Source: Desmodus rotundus (Eukaryota > Chordata > Mammalia > Chiroptera > Phyllostomidae). From it: a stretch of 64,000 nt of DNA. A program made the translations under genes and the position numbers. Positions 1 through 10,569 of this stretch are shown here, piece by piece. Where the stretch lies: the NCBI RefSeq assembly GCF_022682495.2, contig NC_071387.1, positions 147,008,024-147,072,023 of the forward strand, read 5' to 3'. Within the stretch, counting starts at the first letter, position 1, and each line of letters starts with the position of its first letter. The notes under the pieces were generated by a model. The model had not been told where the DNA came from. It worked only from the letters and a program-made list of their open reading frames with translations, and did no database searches.

Positions 1-70
1 TTCAGAATTCTGTCTGTATGCCTACATATTCATTTTTCTGGAGCCAGGGTCTATAACTCATTTGAATCTT

Positions 71-467
71 TTTTTTTTTTTTAGAGTTGGAAAGTGGAAG
101 ATTATTTTAGTAGTCTTTTCAATAGCTGTGGAAATTTTTCTTTGACACTATACTCAAACTTGACTAGTGACAGTTTCTTTTTTTTTTAATTTATTTATTT
201 ATTTTTATTCAGTTACAATTGTCTGCATTTTCTCCCCTTCCCTCCACCCCAGACTGGTGCGGCCACTGTGGAAAACAGTATGGAATTTCCTCAGAAAACT
301 AAAAATGGAACTGCCCTTTGGCCCAGCAATTCCGCTGCTGGGATTATACCCTAAGAACCCTGAAACACCAATCTAAAAGAACCTGTGCACCCCAATGTTC
401 ATAGCAGCACAATTTACAATAGCCAAGTACTGGAAGCAACCTAAGTGCCCATCAGCAAATGAGTGGA
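71..467 (-). mobile_element. L1 insertion, twin-primed (5' inversion), with candidate 3' transduction
   Basis: Read on the minus strand, 467-251 is an inverted piece of the L1 ORF2 C-terminal region, with typical text around 'gtggaaaacagtatgg' on plus. It is joined to about 70 bp of L1 3' UTR end (250-178) in the normal sense. A poly(A) follows (T run 178-187), then about 95 bp of non-L1 sequence (177-83), then a second poly(A) (T run 69-82). The whole block is flanked by the same 13-mer, TCATTTGAATCTT, at 58-70 and 468-480. The perfect duplication makes it one insertion event. Twin priming explains the inversion. Read-through of the weak L1 poly(A) site explains the extra sequence between the two A tracts. 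The ORF2 piece is too short to be functional. Confidence 0.8.
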
Positions 468-607
468 TCATTTGAATCTTAAGTCTGTTTGTGTTCCTAA
501 TATAGCACAGAAATCACTTATTTAAATCCGGATGATTCACTTCTTTTATCCAAATAAATTCCTACAGACTCAACCATTTATATAGTTTAGAAAATAAAAC
601 CATACAG

Positions 608-795
608 ATTTTAGAATTGCACTATCCAATCTGGTAGCCATTAGCCACATGTGGTTATTTATTAAACATTAAAATTAATTAAAATTAAATAAAATTGAAA
701 AACTTAACTTCTCAGTTTTACTTATTACATTTCAAGTACTCAGTTACCCCCCTGGCTAGTGCAGATCACTTCCATCACTGACGAAGTTCTTTAAG
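608..795. mobile_element. Ancient short inverted-repeat DNA element (hAT-type, family not assigned)
   Basis: Contains the 'gccacatgtggttatt' palindromic block near 645, followed by AT-rich text ('aattaaaattaaataaaatt'). It has a converging right end around 'ggctagtgcagatca'. This layout is that of ancient eutherian non-autonomous hAT elements. No open frame. Exact ends are uncertain. Confidence 0.45.
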
Positions 796-960
796 ACAGC
801 GCTGGTGGATTTACTTACAGTCTTACAGAAAATGCCTCTTCAAAGAAGGTTACAGAACCGAGGAAGGGAGAACTTTGATAAATTCACTTACCTGAAAATT
901 AGAAACCTCTGCTTAGCCAACTGTATCATCAACAAAGTAAAGCAAAATAAAGAGGGAATC

Positions 961-1153
961 CTGACTGGTGTGGCTCAGTTGGTTGGGTGTTGTCCTGCAA
1001 AGCAAAAGGTCCCCAGTTTGAGACTCCATTCCTGATCAGGGCATGTGCCTGAGTGCAGTCCCGCCAATTGATGTTCTCTCACATCCCTCTCGTTCTCCCT
1101 CCCTTCTCCTCTCTCTGAAAATAAATAACTAAAATGTAAAAAAAAAAAAAAAA
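961..1153 (+). mobile_element. VES-type tRNA-derived SINE
   Basis: Starts 'ctgactggtgtggctcagtt' (tRNA-like A-box region). The B-box-like 'gtttgagactcc' follows, then the TC-rich body 'ctccctcccttctcctctct' and an A-rich tail ending in 13 A. Flanking near-duplicates 'aaagagggaa' (949-958) and 'aaagaggggaa' (1151-1161) are consistent with L1-mediated insertion. Bat VES family by overall layout. Confidence 0.88.
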
Positions 1154-1288
1154 GAGGGGAAACATTTCCCGCTTTTATGGCAGATAAAAAGCTAATTTTC
1201 ATAGGTTTATAAAAAATTTACACAATTCAATAAGTAAAAGAAAAACATTTGATTGAAAATAAAATCAAATGTCAAAAGAATATGGAAA

Positions 1289-1490
1289 TATTTTTTTAAA
1301 CATCTTATTTATTTATTTTTAGAGAGAGGGAAAAAGAGAGGGAGAGAAACATCAATGTGTGGTTGCCTCTCACTTGGCCCCCACCAGGGACCTGGCCCAC
1401 AACCTGGGCATGTGCCCTGACTGGGAATCAAACCAGCGACCCTTTGGTTCACAGCTTGTACTCAATCCACTGAGCTACACCAGCCAGGGC
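1289..1490 (-). mobile_element. VES-type tRNA-derived SINE (antisense)
   Basis: Reverse complement of the VES layout: tail 'cttatttatttatttttaga', purine-rich body, B-box complement in 'ctgactgggaatcaaacc', head complement 'acaccagccagggc'. Target duplications AGAATATGGAAA (1277-1288) and AGAATATAGAAA (1491-1502) match at 11 of 12 positions. Confidence 0.92.
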
Positions 1491-1726
1491 AGAATATAGA
1501 AAGATTTTTAATCTCATCCATTATGAGGATATTCATGGCCAAACAATAATGACTGCCATTTAATATCTATTAACTTGACAAAAATGAATATTTTAGAACT
1601 AGTAAAGCTATGGGAAGTTGCCCTATTAATTAAATAAATTATGTATTTGCCTGAATCAATTAGTGGTTTTAAAGGAAAGGATGAAAAATAAGGAATTAGA
1701 ATATACCAACTTTTTTGGTCAGTTTG

Positions 1727-2213
1727 GGCTGCTATAACAAAAGTGTCATAGACTGGGTGGCTTCAACAACAAATAGCTATTCCTCCCAGTTCTGGAGGCT
1801 GGGAAGTCCAAGGTGAAGGTACCAGCAGAACCAGTGTCTAGTGAGGGCCTGCTTCCTCGCTTATAGATGGTTGGTTCCCACTCTCGTGACCTAATTACCT
1901 CTCAAGGTCCCCACCTTCTAACACTCTCACTTTGGGACTTAGAATTTCAACATATGACTTTTTTAAAAATATTTTATTTATTTATTTTTAGAGAGAGGGA
2001 AAGGGAGTAAGAAAGAAAGGGAGAGGAACATTCATGTGTGGTTGCCTCTTGCACATCCTCTACTGGGGACCTGGCCTGCAACCCAGGCATGTTCCCTGAC
2101 TGGGATTCAAACCAGCAACCCTTTAGTTCGCAGGCCAGCACTCAATCCACTGAGCCACCCCAGCCACGTCTTAACCTACGACTTTTAAGAGACACAATCA
2201 TTCCATTCATAAC
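1727..2213 (+). repeat. Ancient eutherian interspersed repeat ('gctgctataacaaaa' family), split by a SINE
   Basis: Begins 'agtttgggctgctataacaa' and contains 'cagttctggaggctgggaag'. It ends 'gacacaatcattccattcat' after an interruption at 1961-2170. The same family recurs at 37140-37215 (fragment) and 55735-56500 (long copy). I recognise the repeat but do not assign a family name with confidence. Confidence 0.7.
1961..2170 (-). mobile_element. VES-type SINE nested in the older repeat (antisense)
   Basis: Tail complement 'attttatttatttattttta', purine body, and head complement ending 'ccaccccagccacgtc'. The host repeat continues on both sides. The flanks 'tcaacatatgactt' (1947-1960) and 'ttaacctacgactt' (2171-2184) share 11 of 14 bases and fit a decayed target duplication. 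Confidence 0.88.
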
Positions 2214-2925
2214 ACCAACATTGTTTGCTACCAGTTTAAAAAATTGGCCCACAGGCATCATGTTACATGTTTCTATACCTTTTTTGTTATTTCATATTAC
2301 ATTTTTGAAATTTTCCATCTCAGCCAATAAATATGTCTGTTTCAAAATGACTATCGTATTTCACCATAGATATTAATTTTCTTTTGAAGCCCCTGGGGTG
2401 CATAATGATTGGTCTACATACGTCACGGTGGTTCCATTCCTGCACAGCCTCCCCTTCTCCTAACCCCCTCACTTACTCCCATAGTCCCAGCATTTACTTT
2501 AGAAGTTGGCATGTGATCTGCCGATGAAGCATGAGAGAAAGTTATCAGGAGGCCTCCTGGAAAACGTTTGCCTCTGTAATTAAAAGAGGTACTGATAGGA
2601 AATGGTCCCTCTACCACTGGTTGTGGTAACTCCAACTTTGATGGCTAACCTGGGGCCTGCTGCAAGCTAGCCTAAGGGCCAAACTTAAGTGCCAGTGATG
2701 ACACAGTGCAGCAATACGGTCACATCCTGGGGCCTTGTGGATGCTGATGAGCACTTAATTAATCAGTCCCGGAGATACCCTATCTCCATACTTCTTGTTA
2801 GAGGAGATAGTAAGATATTTCTATTTTTAAGTCAATTGAATTAGAATTTTATGCTACTCATAGCCAAAAACATCCTAATTTTTAGAGTTGGTATATATGT
2901 AACTTTTCCACACATTTAATTTTGA
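2214..2925. other. No recognisable feature
   Basis: Single-copy-looking sequence. The minus-strand open frame at 2423-2635 has no recognisable domain and no splice or promoter context that I can defend. Confidence 0.5.
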
Positions 2926-2929
2926 AATC

Positions 2930-3780
2930 ATTATGGGCCCACAATAGGTTGCATAAATAGTGTAGAAAGTCTGTCTAGCATCCCCCAATGGTAATATCTT
3001 GTAACTAGAGTACAATATCAAAACTGTGACATTGACATTGGTACAATACTACAGACGTTATCCAATTTTCACTTTTTACATCTATTTCTCTGAGTATGTG
3101 TGTGCAGTTCTATCCCATATGTAGATTTTTATAGCTCCTACCACAGGTTATAGATTTCTTCCACTAGCACAAAGGAACACTTCATGCTACCCCTTTAGGC
3201 CCTAAGCACCGTGACAACCACTAATATGTTCTTAGTCTCTATAATTTTGTCATTTGGGGGATGTTATATTAATGGAAATATACAGTCTGCAGTTTTGGGG
3301 GACTGATTTTTTTTAACTAAGCATAATGCCCTTGAGAACCACTCAGGTTGTTAAAATGTATGAATAGTTTGTTCTTTTTTATTGCTGAGATGTTCCATTA
3401 TTTGGATGTTCCAGCATTTGTTTAACCACTCACCCAAAAACATTTGAGTTGTTTCCAGTTTTTGCTCTTATAAATAAAGCTTCCATGAACATTCAGACAC
3501 AGGTTATTTGTATGTGTATATGCATTCATATAAGTTTTTATTTCTTTAGGATAAATGCCCAAGAGTGTGATTTCTTAGTTATGTAGTAAGTACAACTTTA
3601 TAATAAGCTGCCAAACAATTTTCCAGAGTGGCTGTGCCATTTTCATTCAGACCAGCAATGTATGAGAATTTCAGCTTCTCCGCAGTCACTGGAATTTGGA
3701 ATGACCCTATATTTTTTCAGTTATTCTAATAAGTGTGTAGTGATAGCTCATTGAAACATTTTTCAATACATAGAAATTAT
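2930..3780 (-). mobile_element. Ancient L1M-class LINE-1, antisense 3' UTR and ORF2 end
   Basis: Antisense L1 landmarks appear in order: 3' UTR text around 'gacaaccactaatatgttct', 'actaagcataatgcccttga', 'ttgtttccagtttttgctct', and 'ccagagtggctgtgccattt'. The last three are the usual complement of the ORF2 C-terminal region. Heavily diverged with many stops, so this is a molecular fossil. Confidence 0.8.
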
Positions 3781-3789
3781 TAACAATTG

Positions 3790-6245
3790 TATATTAAGGG
3801 AAACTGCAGACAAGAGGAAGAGTAGACATTTTATTTGTAATCTTTCTATTTGGTTTGGGTTTTCTTAGGTGAATACATTTGTTACATTTAATAGGTAAGC
3901 AGGATTATGGACCACTGTTTTTTGTTTTATCTTTATATTTCTGTTTTAAAATCCATAATAAATGTTAAAAAATTCTGATATTTCAAATTGGAGATAAGTG
4001 TCTACATCTCTCTCTCTGTATTGACAATAGAATTAATGTCAAGAAAAACTGCAGGCTTCTAATAACATCGGCTGTCCTGGTTTTACATTTTAGTGTATTA
4101 ACACTCATTTACCCAAACTGAATATAATCATTCCCCTGTGTCTGCAAATTGGCCAGATTACATCCCATTCTACACATGAGTCCTTTTGTTGTCTTCTGAA
4201 GTCACACAAAAGAGAATATATTGTTCTGTAAAATGCCACACCGAATAGCAGCTTGGAATTTATTTGCTTGTCTTTTATGCAGCTAAGGCAGCACAGAGAA
4301 CCTCACATCCTGCGTGGCCTTCCGTCAAGCCCCTGTTTATTTCCCCACAATACTACTTTTACTCTCAATTTGATCATTTTAAGAGGAATGTTTATAACTT
4401 CATTGGTTTTTTGAGTAGGGTTCCATAAAAGTAGATGTGTAAACACTGGTTATTTGTTGTCTGAATAATAAATCTCAGAAAGGCCTGCAACCCTCTGCTT
4501 TTATCAGAGACAGAAAAATTGCCTAATCCTGCAACAGCAAAGCAGCAGAAATAGAACGAAGTAGGCTGACTGTAGCTGACACAGAAGGTGAGTTGTGGCC
4601 GGGCAGAAGCATTACAGCCACCTGCGAAGTCATCGCCTATGACCCTGAATGGGTGGACTGCGTGTTAAACCAGGCCGATTGCTCACCTTTGGCCAAATAC
4701 CAGTAGTTTGTATTCCTTACTCATCACAAAGAGAGAGAACCCACACCCTAGGAAACTATGGGTGTCTGAGTAAGATGATGGTAGAAAGAGACCGTTATAG
4801 AAGTAAGGTTTTTACTGGGTGATTTGGGAGAATGTCTGAGAAAGCTGGGCTTTTCTCTACACTGACTGTCAGGAATTAAGGGCAATTCGATGATTGGATA
4901 TCTAAATACTATCCCTAGAGAGGAGAGATGAGCATGCCCATAAAATGTGAAGGGGTAGAGAAATAGCAATTACTCATCTCAGCCAAGAAGGGGCTGTAGG
5001 GTGTTTTGTGGATGGCACAGTGACCTTGATTTTGTCTCTGCTCATAAAAAATTATGTAGCGGCCTAGTTATTTTTTCACTTAATCTATGGTCTCAGACTG
5101 ACCTTTTCTGAGGTTAGTAGCTGTGAGAGTGTTAACTCAGTAAAAGAATAACACGGTCTAGCTACAGGTGCCGGACCAGCATCTGAATGTCAGTGGCTGC
5201 TCCTGTGTTTTCTTTCTCACATGAGCAAAAATATTGACACCATCACACTGTAGTGTGCTATATGGGTCACATTTTGGCATATGCAATATCATGTGGCTTT
5301 TAAAGATATTTCATTTATATGCCATGGCTTTTTGACCTGGCTTCCAAATATGTTGTCATTATTTCAAGGTTAAATGCAAACATAAAACGCACAACTTTCC
5401 CATTATCCTAGAAGTCTGTCTCCAGAGCCTGTCTGATCCAGCCTTCTGCCTCCAGGCAACGTTGCCCATAATGACTATGAAAAATTGATCTCTTTTCTGC
5501 TTTTAATGATCTAACTGAAAGGAAGAAATTTCCACTGTTGCCTTCAGAAGTCAGTAACCTTCACTCTGACCCTCTGAAATGTTTTTCCACTCCACCCTCC
5601 ACGGAGACACTCGCTCTCCTGTGTACTTGAACTCATTTCCTGGAGCAGGCTTTAGAATGGAGGACTCAAAACCAGGCAGTCTTTGCTCAAGAACTGGCCA
5701 GCTGAGCTGTTTCATTTAGTGTGCATTGTGTTTTACAAAGAGGAGAAATTTCATATAAAATTTATCTTTTCACTTTCCATAAAGATCAGAATATCTGGCC
5801 ACACTGGACATTGGTCTGGTCGGAGCTGAGTAAGAACTTCCTTTAAGTTGTCTGAAGATTGCCTGCCGTCGCCTACCGCGTTACTGCCCTGTGCCCCTCG
5901 TTTGTGTATCCTGCCCAGGCCTCCTAACGTTTGAGTTTCCAACCCTGGCTTAGGCTCCTTTACACTGCTGTTTGTATGTATTTCTCAGAATGGGTTTTGG
6001 ATTGTACGGTGGTCTATTGGGTATATTCAATGTCTCTCAATAAACATATTGGGTTTTTCTGGAGTGTTAATTGTGCTTGGAGGTTTAGAAAACACATTGT
6101 TTTTATATTAAATTCAATATAGATATATTATGGAATGTAATGGGAAATGGATTTAAAGACAAATCTATAAATTTAAAAAAATTCTTGCTTCAGGCACGGC
6201 TGCCGCAGGCTCTGTCCCAAACTAGGTAATGAGTGTCACTGATGT
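3790..6245. other. No recognisable gene or repeat
   Basis: About 2.4 kb of moderately AT-rich sequence in which I recognise no repeat or coding exon. The open frames here (for example minus 4748-4969 and minus 5751-5942) are short and look like chance. Ancient diverged repeats could be present below what can be seen by eye. Confidence 0.45.
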
Positions 6246-6248
6246 ATA

Positions 6249-7166
6249 TGAGGTCTGTCCTGAAAAAGTCCAGCCATTGTTAATATAACGAGAATGGTTT
6301 GCATGACATCGATGTAACCTGGCAGCCAAGGAGAGTGGACTGGAATGTGCATGTGTGATCAATAACAACTTCGCTGTGCTAGTCAGTGGGGTTGGTAGAT
6401 GCCTGTTGGGTGAGCATGTGTACTGTGTGGCCATCACATTCAAAATGACTGAGTGAGTAGAGCAACGAATCTACATCTAATTTTGCATTAAGCTTGAACA
6501 TTCCTCTGTGGAAACTATTTGGAGGATTCAGAAGGCTTTCAGGGGCAATGCAGAGAATGCAGCATGAATACAAGTGTGGCACAAATACTTCAAAGATGGT
6601 CCAGAAGGAGGCACGGCAAAGTCACAGCAAGATCAAGACCATGTTAACTGTGTTTTTGATTGGGAAGGTATTGTCCATCGTGAGTACACCCCTCCAGGCA
6701 AAACAATTAATAGGGAGCACTACCTCAATGTTCTTCGTCAGTGAGAAATGAAATATGACAAAAAAGGCTGCAGCTATGGGAGACTGGTGATTGGCAGCTT
6801 CATCACAACAATGTACCTGCTCATGCATCATGTCTCATGCAGAGTTTTTTGACAAAACATCAAATCACTCAGGTGACTCAACACCCTCTAAAGCCCAGAT
6901 TTGTTTCCTTGTGAATTCTAGCTTTTCCCAAAACTAAAATCACCTTTGAAAGGGAAAAGATATCACACCATTGATGAAATTTAGGAAAATACGATGGGGT
7001 GGCTGATGGAAATGGGAGAACAGGAAGTGTGAGGTCCCAAGGTGTCTACTTTGAAGGGGACTGAGGCATCATTGTCCTATGTACAGTTTCTTGTATCTTC
7101 TATCATCTTCAATAAATGTCTCTCTTTTTCATATTAAATGGCTGGGTACTTTCTGGACAGACCTTG
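6249..7166 (+). mobile_element. Mariner (Tc1/mariner) DNA transposon copy 1, internally deleted, both TIRs present
   Basis: The left end TGAGGTCTGTCCTGAAAAAG and the complement of the right end (CAAGGTCTGTCCAGAAAGTA) are matching terminal inverted repeats. Each is bordered by a TA dinucleotide (6247-6248, 7167-7168), the mariner target. The plus strand carries transposase pieces in shifting frames. One is an N-terminal part with 'VWHKYFKDG'-like coding near 6570. It is joined directly to the 'KIKTML' region near 6630, so the segment between, which holds the first catalytic aspartate in mariner transposases, is missing. The 'HH(D/N)NVPAH'-like second catalytic region is near 6800-6825. The length of 918 bp compares with about 1.3 kb for an intact mariner. 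Several frameshifts and stops mean it cannot encode an active enzyme. Confidence 0.88.
6494..7015 (+). pseudogene. Mariner transposase pseudogene (fragments)
   Basis: A DD34D-type mariner transposase remnant lies inside the element at 6249-7166. Recognisable pieces run in order along the plus strand. They are the end of the DNA-binding half, the start of the catalytic half, the block around the second aspartate, the 'hqitqvtq'-type linker coded near 6855-6880, and the C-terminal 'lkg...' region near 6940. Reading requires several frame changes, and the first catalytic Asp block is deleted. Broken beyond function. Confidence 0.75.
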
Positions 7167-7169
7167 TAC

Positions 7170-7460
7170 CTTAATCTTTGCCACGGGAGTCACTTTGCTG
7201 GAAGTTATAGAAAAACAGCACTAATATAATAATTTTGAGTCTATTTCTATTTTTCAGACTTCCAGAGTGTCACAGAATTGTTGAAATGCAAGAAAATGTT
7301 GATGTTTACTAACCTTTAATTAAGCAGTTTACTGGGTACACAAAAAACTTATCAGTACATAAAGCCAGTTTGGGCAGAAAGAGAACTGAGATACCCAAGT
7401 TTCCAGTTCTATTAAATGTATAATTGCTAAACACAATGGCAAAAGGAAGTAAAGTTATAC
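7170..7460. other. No recognisable feature between two mobile elements
   Basis: Short AT-rich spacer between mariner copy 1 and the half-L1 at 7467. No repeat or exon recognised. Confidence 0.5.
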
Positions 7461-7466
7461 ACATCA

Positions 7467-9060
7467 CTTCCTTTTATTCCAAATCATTGATCTGAGTCCT
7501 GGTTTCCTTCCCTTCACTGTTGGTTCCCTGTATATTTTGCTTTATTTCACTTTGTGTAGCCTTCATTTCTTCTTTCATTTAGCGACTGAGCTCAATCAAT
7601 TCTGTGAGCATCCTGATTTCCAGTGTTTTGAACTCTGCATCAGATAGGTTTGTCTATCTCCTCGTCGCTTAGTTCTCTTTCTGGAGTTTTGATCTGTCAT
7701 TTCATTTGGGCCATTTTTTTTTTTGTCTCGGTGCGCCTATTATGTTGTAAGGGGTGGAGACTTTTGTATTTGCCAGGGTGGGGCAACCCTCTCTGCTGCA
7801 TTGTGGCAGTCTGTGGGGGAGGGTTTAGAGAGAGAGCAATGCTGCTTGCTTGCTCCACTCTAGCCCCACTTTCCAACAAACTCTCCTGTGAGATTGGGAG
7901 TTTCTCCTGCCTCTGTGACCCCCATAGTATTTTATAGCTAGAGGTTTAGAGTCTTTAGTTTCCTGGTCAGCCAGTCCTGCCTTGTCCATGCAGTCCACCA
8001 CCTTGCTGGGGGCCCTCTCCGCCCACCTGGCTGCCCTTCTCTGCCCCTCCTACTGGTCTGGGTGAATGTTTAAGAAAGAAACATCCAAATGGAAGAGAAT
8101 GAAGAAACAAGAATTCAAAAAAATGAGGAGAGGCTTGGGAACTTCTGGGACAACTTTAAACTTTCCAGTATCTGAATCATAGGGGTGCCAGAAGTGGAAG
8201 AGGAAGAGCAAGAAATTGAAAACTTATATGAAAACATATTGAAGAAGAACTTGCCTAATCTGGCAAGGAAAGAGACTTCCAGGAAATCCAGGAAGCTCAG
8301 AGAGTACCAAAGAAGTTGGACCCAAGAAGGAACACACCAAAGCACATTATCATTAAGTTACCCAAGATAAAAGATAAGGAGAGAATCTTAAAAGCAGCAA
8401 GAGGAAAGCAGACTGTTACCTACAAAGTAGTTCCTGTAAGGCTATCAGCTGATTTCTCAAAAGAAACCTTGCAGGCAAGAAGGGGCTGGAAAGAAGTATT
8501 CAAAGTCATGAAAGGCAAGGACCTACATCCAAGATTATTCCATCCAGCAAAGCTATCATTTGCAGTGGAAGGGCAGATCAAGTGCTTCCTACATAAGGTC
8601 AAGTTAAAGGAGTTCATCATCACCAAGCCCTTATTATATGTGATGTTAAAGGGACTTATCTAAGAAATAGAAGAAGATCAAAAACTATGAACAATAAAAT
8701 GACAACAAACTCATTAGCTATCAACAACTGAACCTAAGAAATGAAAACAAAATAAGCAAACTAGAACAGGAACAGAATCACAGAAATGGAGATCACACGG
8801 AGGGTTATCAGTGAGGAGGAGGAGGGGGAGCATGGGGGAAGTTTAATAAGAAGCATAATTGGTAGGCATAAAATAGACAGGGGGGGTTAAGAATAGTATA
8901 GGAAATAGAGAAGCCAAAGAACTTACATGTAAAACCTATGGACATGAACTAAGGGGGGGGGGCGGTCCTGGAGGGTGGGAGGTGCAGGGTGGAGGGGGCA
9001 TAAAGGGAAGAAAAAATTGGGACAACTGTAATAGCATAATCAATAAAATATACTTAAAAT
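7467..9060 (+). mobile_element. HAL1-like (half-L1) element A, twin-primed, nearly full length
   Basis: Two parts. Segment 7467-8068 is antisense: ORF1 N-terminal region first, then 5' UTR, ending at text equal to about +110 of the intact copy at 47580. Segment 8072-9060 is sense: rest of ORF1, then 3' UTR. The inner ends abut in ORF1: the complement of 7467 stops at the point where 8072 starts, compared with about 48578 in element D. This is the signature of twin-priming inversion. ORF1 ends at 8663 and passes straight into a G-rich 3' UTR and the terminal 'gcataatcaataaaatatac'. No ORF2 is present. Related copies at 11835-14700, 37677-39180 and 47580-49414 share the ORF1/3' UTR junction. 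Confidence 0.82.
8100..8663 (+). pseudogene. L1/HAL1 ORF1 pseudogene (RNA-binding half)
   Basis: Encodes the central RRM and C-terminal domain of an L1 ORF1-type RNA-binding protein. The 8316-8663 frame gives 'IIIKLPKIKDKERILKAA' and 'HPAKLSFAVEGQIKCF'. The preceding part (8185-8370) is in another frame and a stop lies near 8175, so it is frameshifted. It retains the 141-bp segment (8373-8513) that is absent from the young copy at 48330. The 5' portion of the frame lies inverted upstream (7467-7700). Non-functional. Confidence 0.8.
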
Positions 9061-10245
9061 TATTATGTAGTATTACTATCTTTTTGGTTTGATAATTCCA
9101 TTTGTTAACTAAAGAATGACAGGAATAAAGTAACTTGTTTCTCAAAGAAATTCAAAATTCTTCCCTGACAGAATATGCTAAATAGCTTTTGTTGATGTAT
9201 AAACTGAATTATCTCAAGTAAGACTCTAGTGGAAATTGCTGGTTATACCAGAAACAACCAATTTGATTTTATAGGTTGGCACCTTTTAACCATGAATTTT
9301 TTTTAACTATGAGAGTTTTAACCATGAAATTGCAATTATCTGAAGCACTGTAGTTGTGATAGTGAGAGCTAATGTTTTTTCCTCATTTTTGGTACTATAA
9401 TGAAAATGACATATTCATAGATCAAACTTCATGCTTCTAGTTTAACAAGAATCATACATTTGTTTTTCTCTTTCATAGTCTCTTGAAGCCTATTCTTGTT
9501 ATGTGGTTGTGATTAGATTAAATTTGCATACCTACAGTTGAATAGTAATTGGTAAAATTTTGAAGGAAATGATATTACAACAGAAAGCATTTGATCGATT
9601 CTTTGAGTTTACGGAAGCTGTAGTCTGAGTTGTACAAGCAGCTAACTGATCTCAGAGGATTAGCCATGAGTCATACTTGAGTTTATTTCTTGGCAAATCT
9701 CCAACGGCAAATTGCTTCTTTTTGAAATTCCTTTAGTTATTTATATCAACTACTATTATGGATCATAATTACTTTAATTTGTTTTGAAAGAAAATGATTA
9801 ATAACCACTGCCAAAAATACACGATGCATAAAGAGTATTTCACATCCTATGCAAGTTTGAAGCTTATGTGTTCTTTGTAAATGGCTCTATTGTATGAAGT
9901 GTGGTTAGTGTAATAATTTTGCCTGAAAAATCTTTAGTGTTTGCTTTTTTAAAAAAGGCAATAATGTCACTGCTGGTTGAACAGGAGCTCCAGGAACTTA
10001 TTAGATCCAAACATATAAATTGCTTTTTATAGGTCAAAGTGTTGAATATTAATAATTTTATATGGTTAACCTCAACCCTCCAGTTGTCTTACTTCTCAGA
10101 CTTATAGGATCTCAGGGAGCCTCACACTCAACAGATTTACCAAAAAAAAAACTTATGACCTTCTCACACAAACCTGATGTCCCTGCCTTAGATAGTACCA
10201 CTGCCCATTCAGCTCAGTAACCTAAAAACTGTACCCCATACTTTA
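9061..10245. other. No recognisable gene
   Basis: AT-rich sequence with no recognised exon or repeat boundary. Very old LINE pieces cannot be excluded. Confidence 0.4.
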
Positions 10246-10249
10246 TACC

Positions 10250-10500
10250 TGATGATGTGACATTTGGTCCTTATATGTCTCTAGCACTGCTTTCTATGTC
10301 TCATCACTATAGCTTACTGCCATCTCCTTAGATCTGGGTGCCATACTTCCTGCCTGGAATGCTCTTGGCATACACCTGTCATGCCCCTCCTCTATCACAT
10401 ACATTTCCATTCATCTTAGTGAGTCCTTCAGCTGTTATACCTTGGGAAAGCCTGTATGTTTTAATATATGTCAAATTCCTTTAATATCCTTCCTGGAACT
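10250..10500 (+). mobile_element. L2-like ancient LINE 3' fragment
   Basis: The text 'tgcctggaatgctcttggca' followed by 'agtgagtccttcagctgtta' and 'accttgggaaagcctgtatg' matches the typical order of the L2 3' region. Strongly diverged. Assigned by pattern only. Confidence 0.5.
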
Positions 10501-10569
10501 CTGTTCTTTTTCTTTCTAATGTTTGCATCAATATTTTTTATGTATTTGGAAGTATTCTTTATGCATTAA

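Noticed and set aside
7650..7937. 95-codon plus frame
   Set aside because: Antisense to the inverted 5' part of HAL1-like element A.
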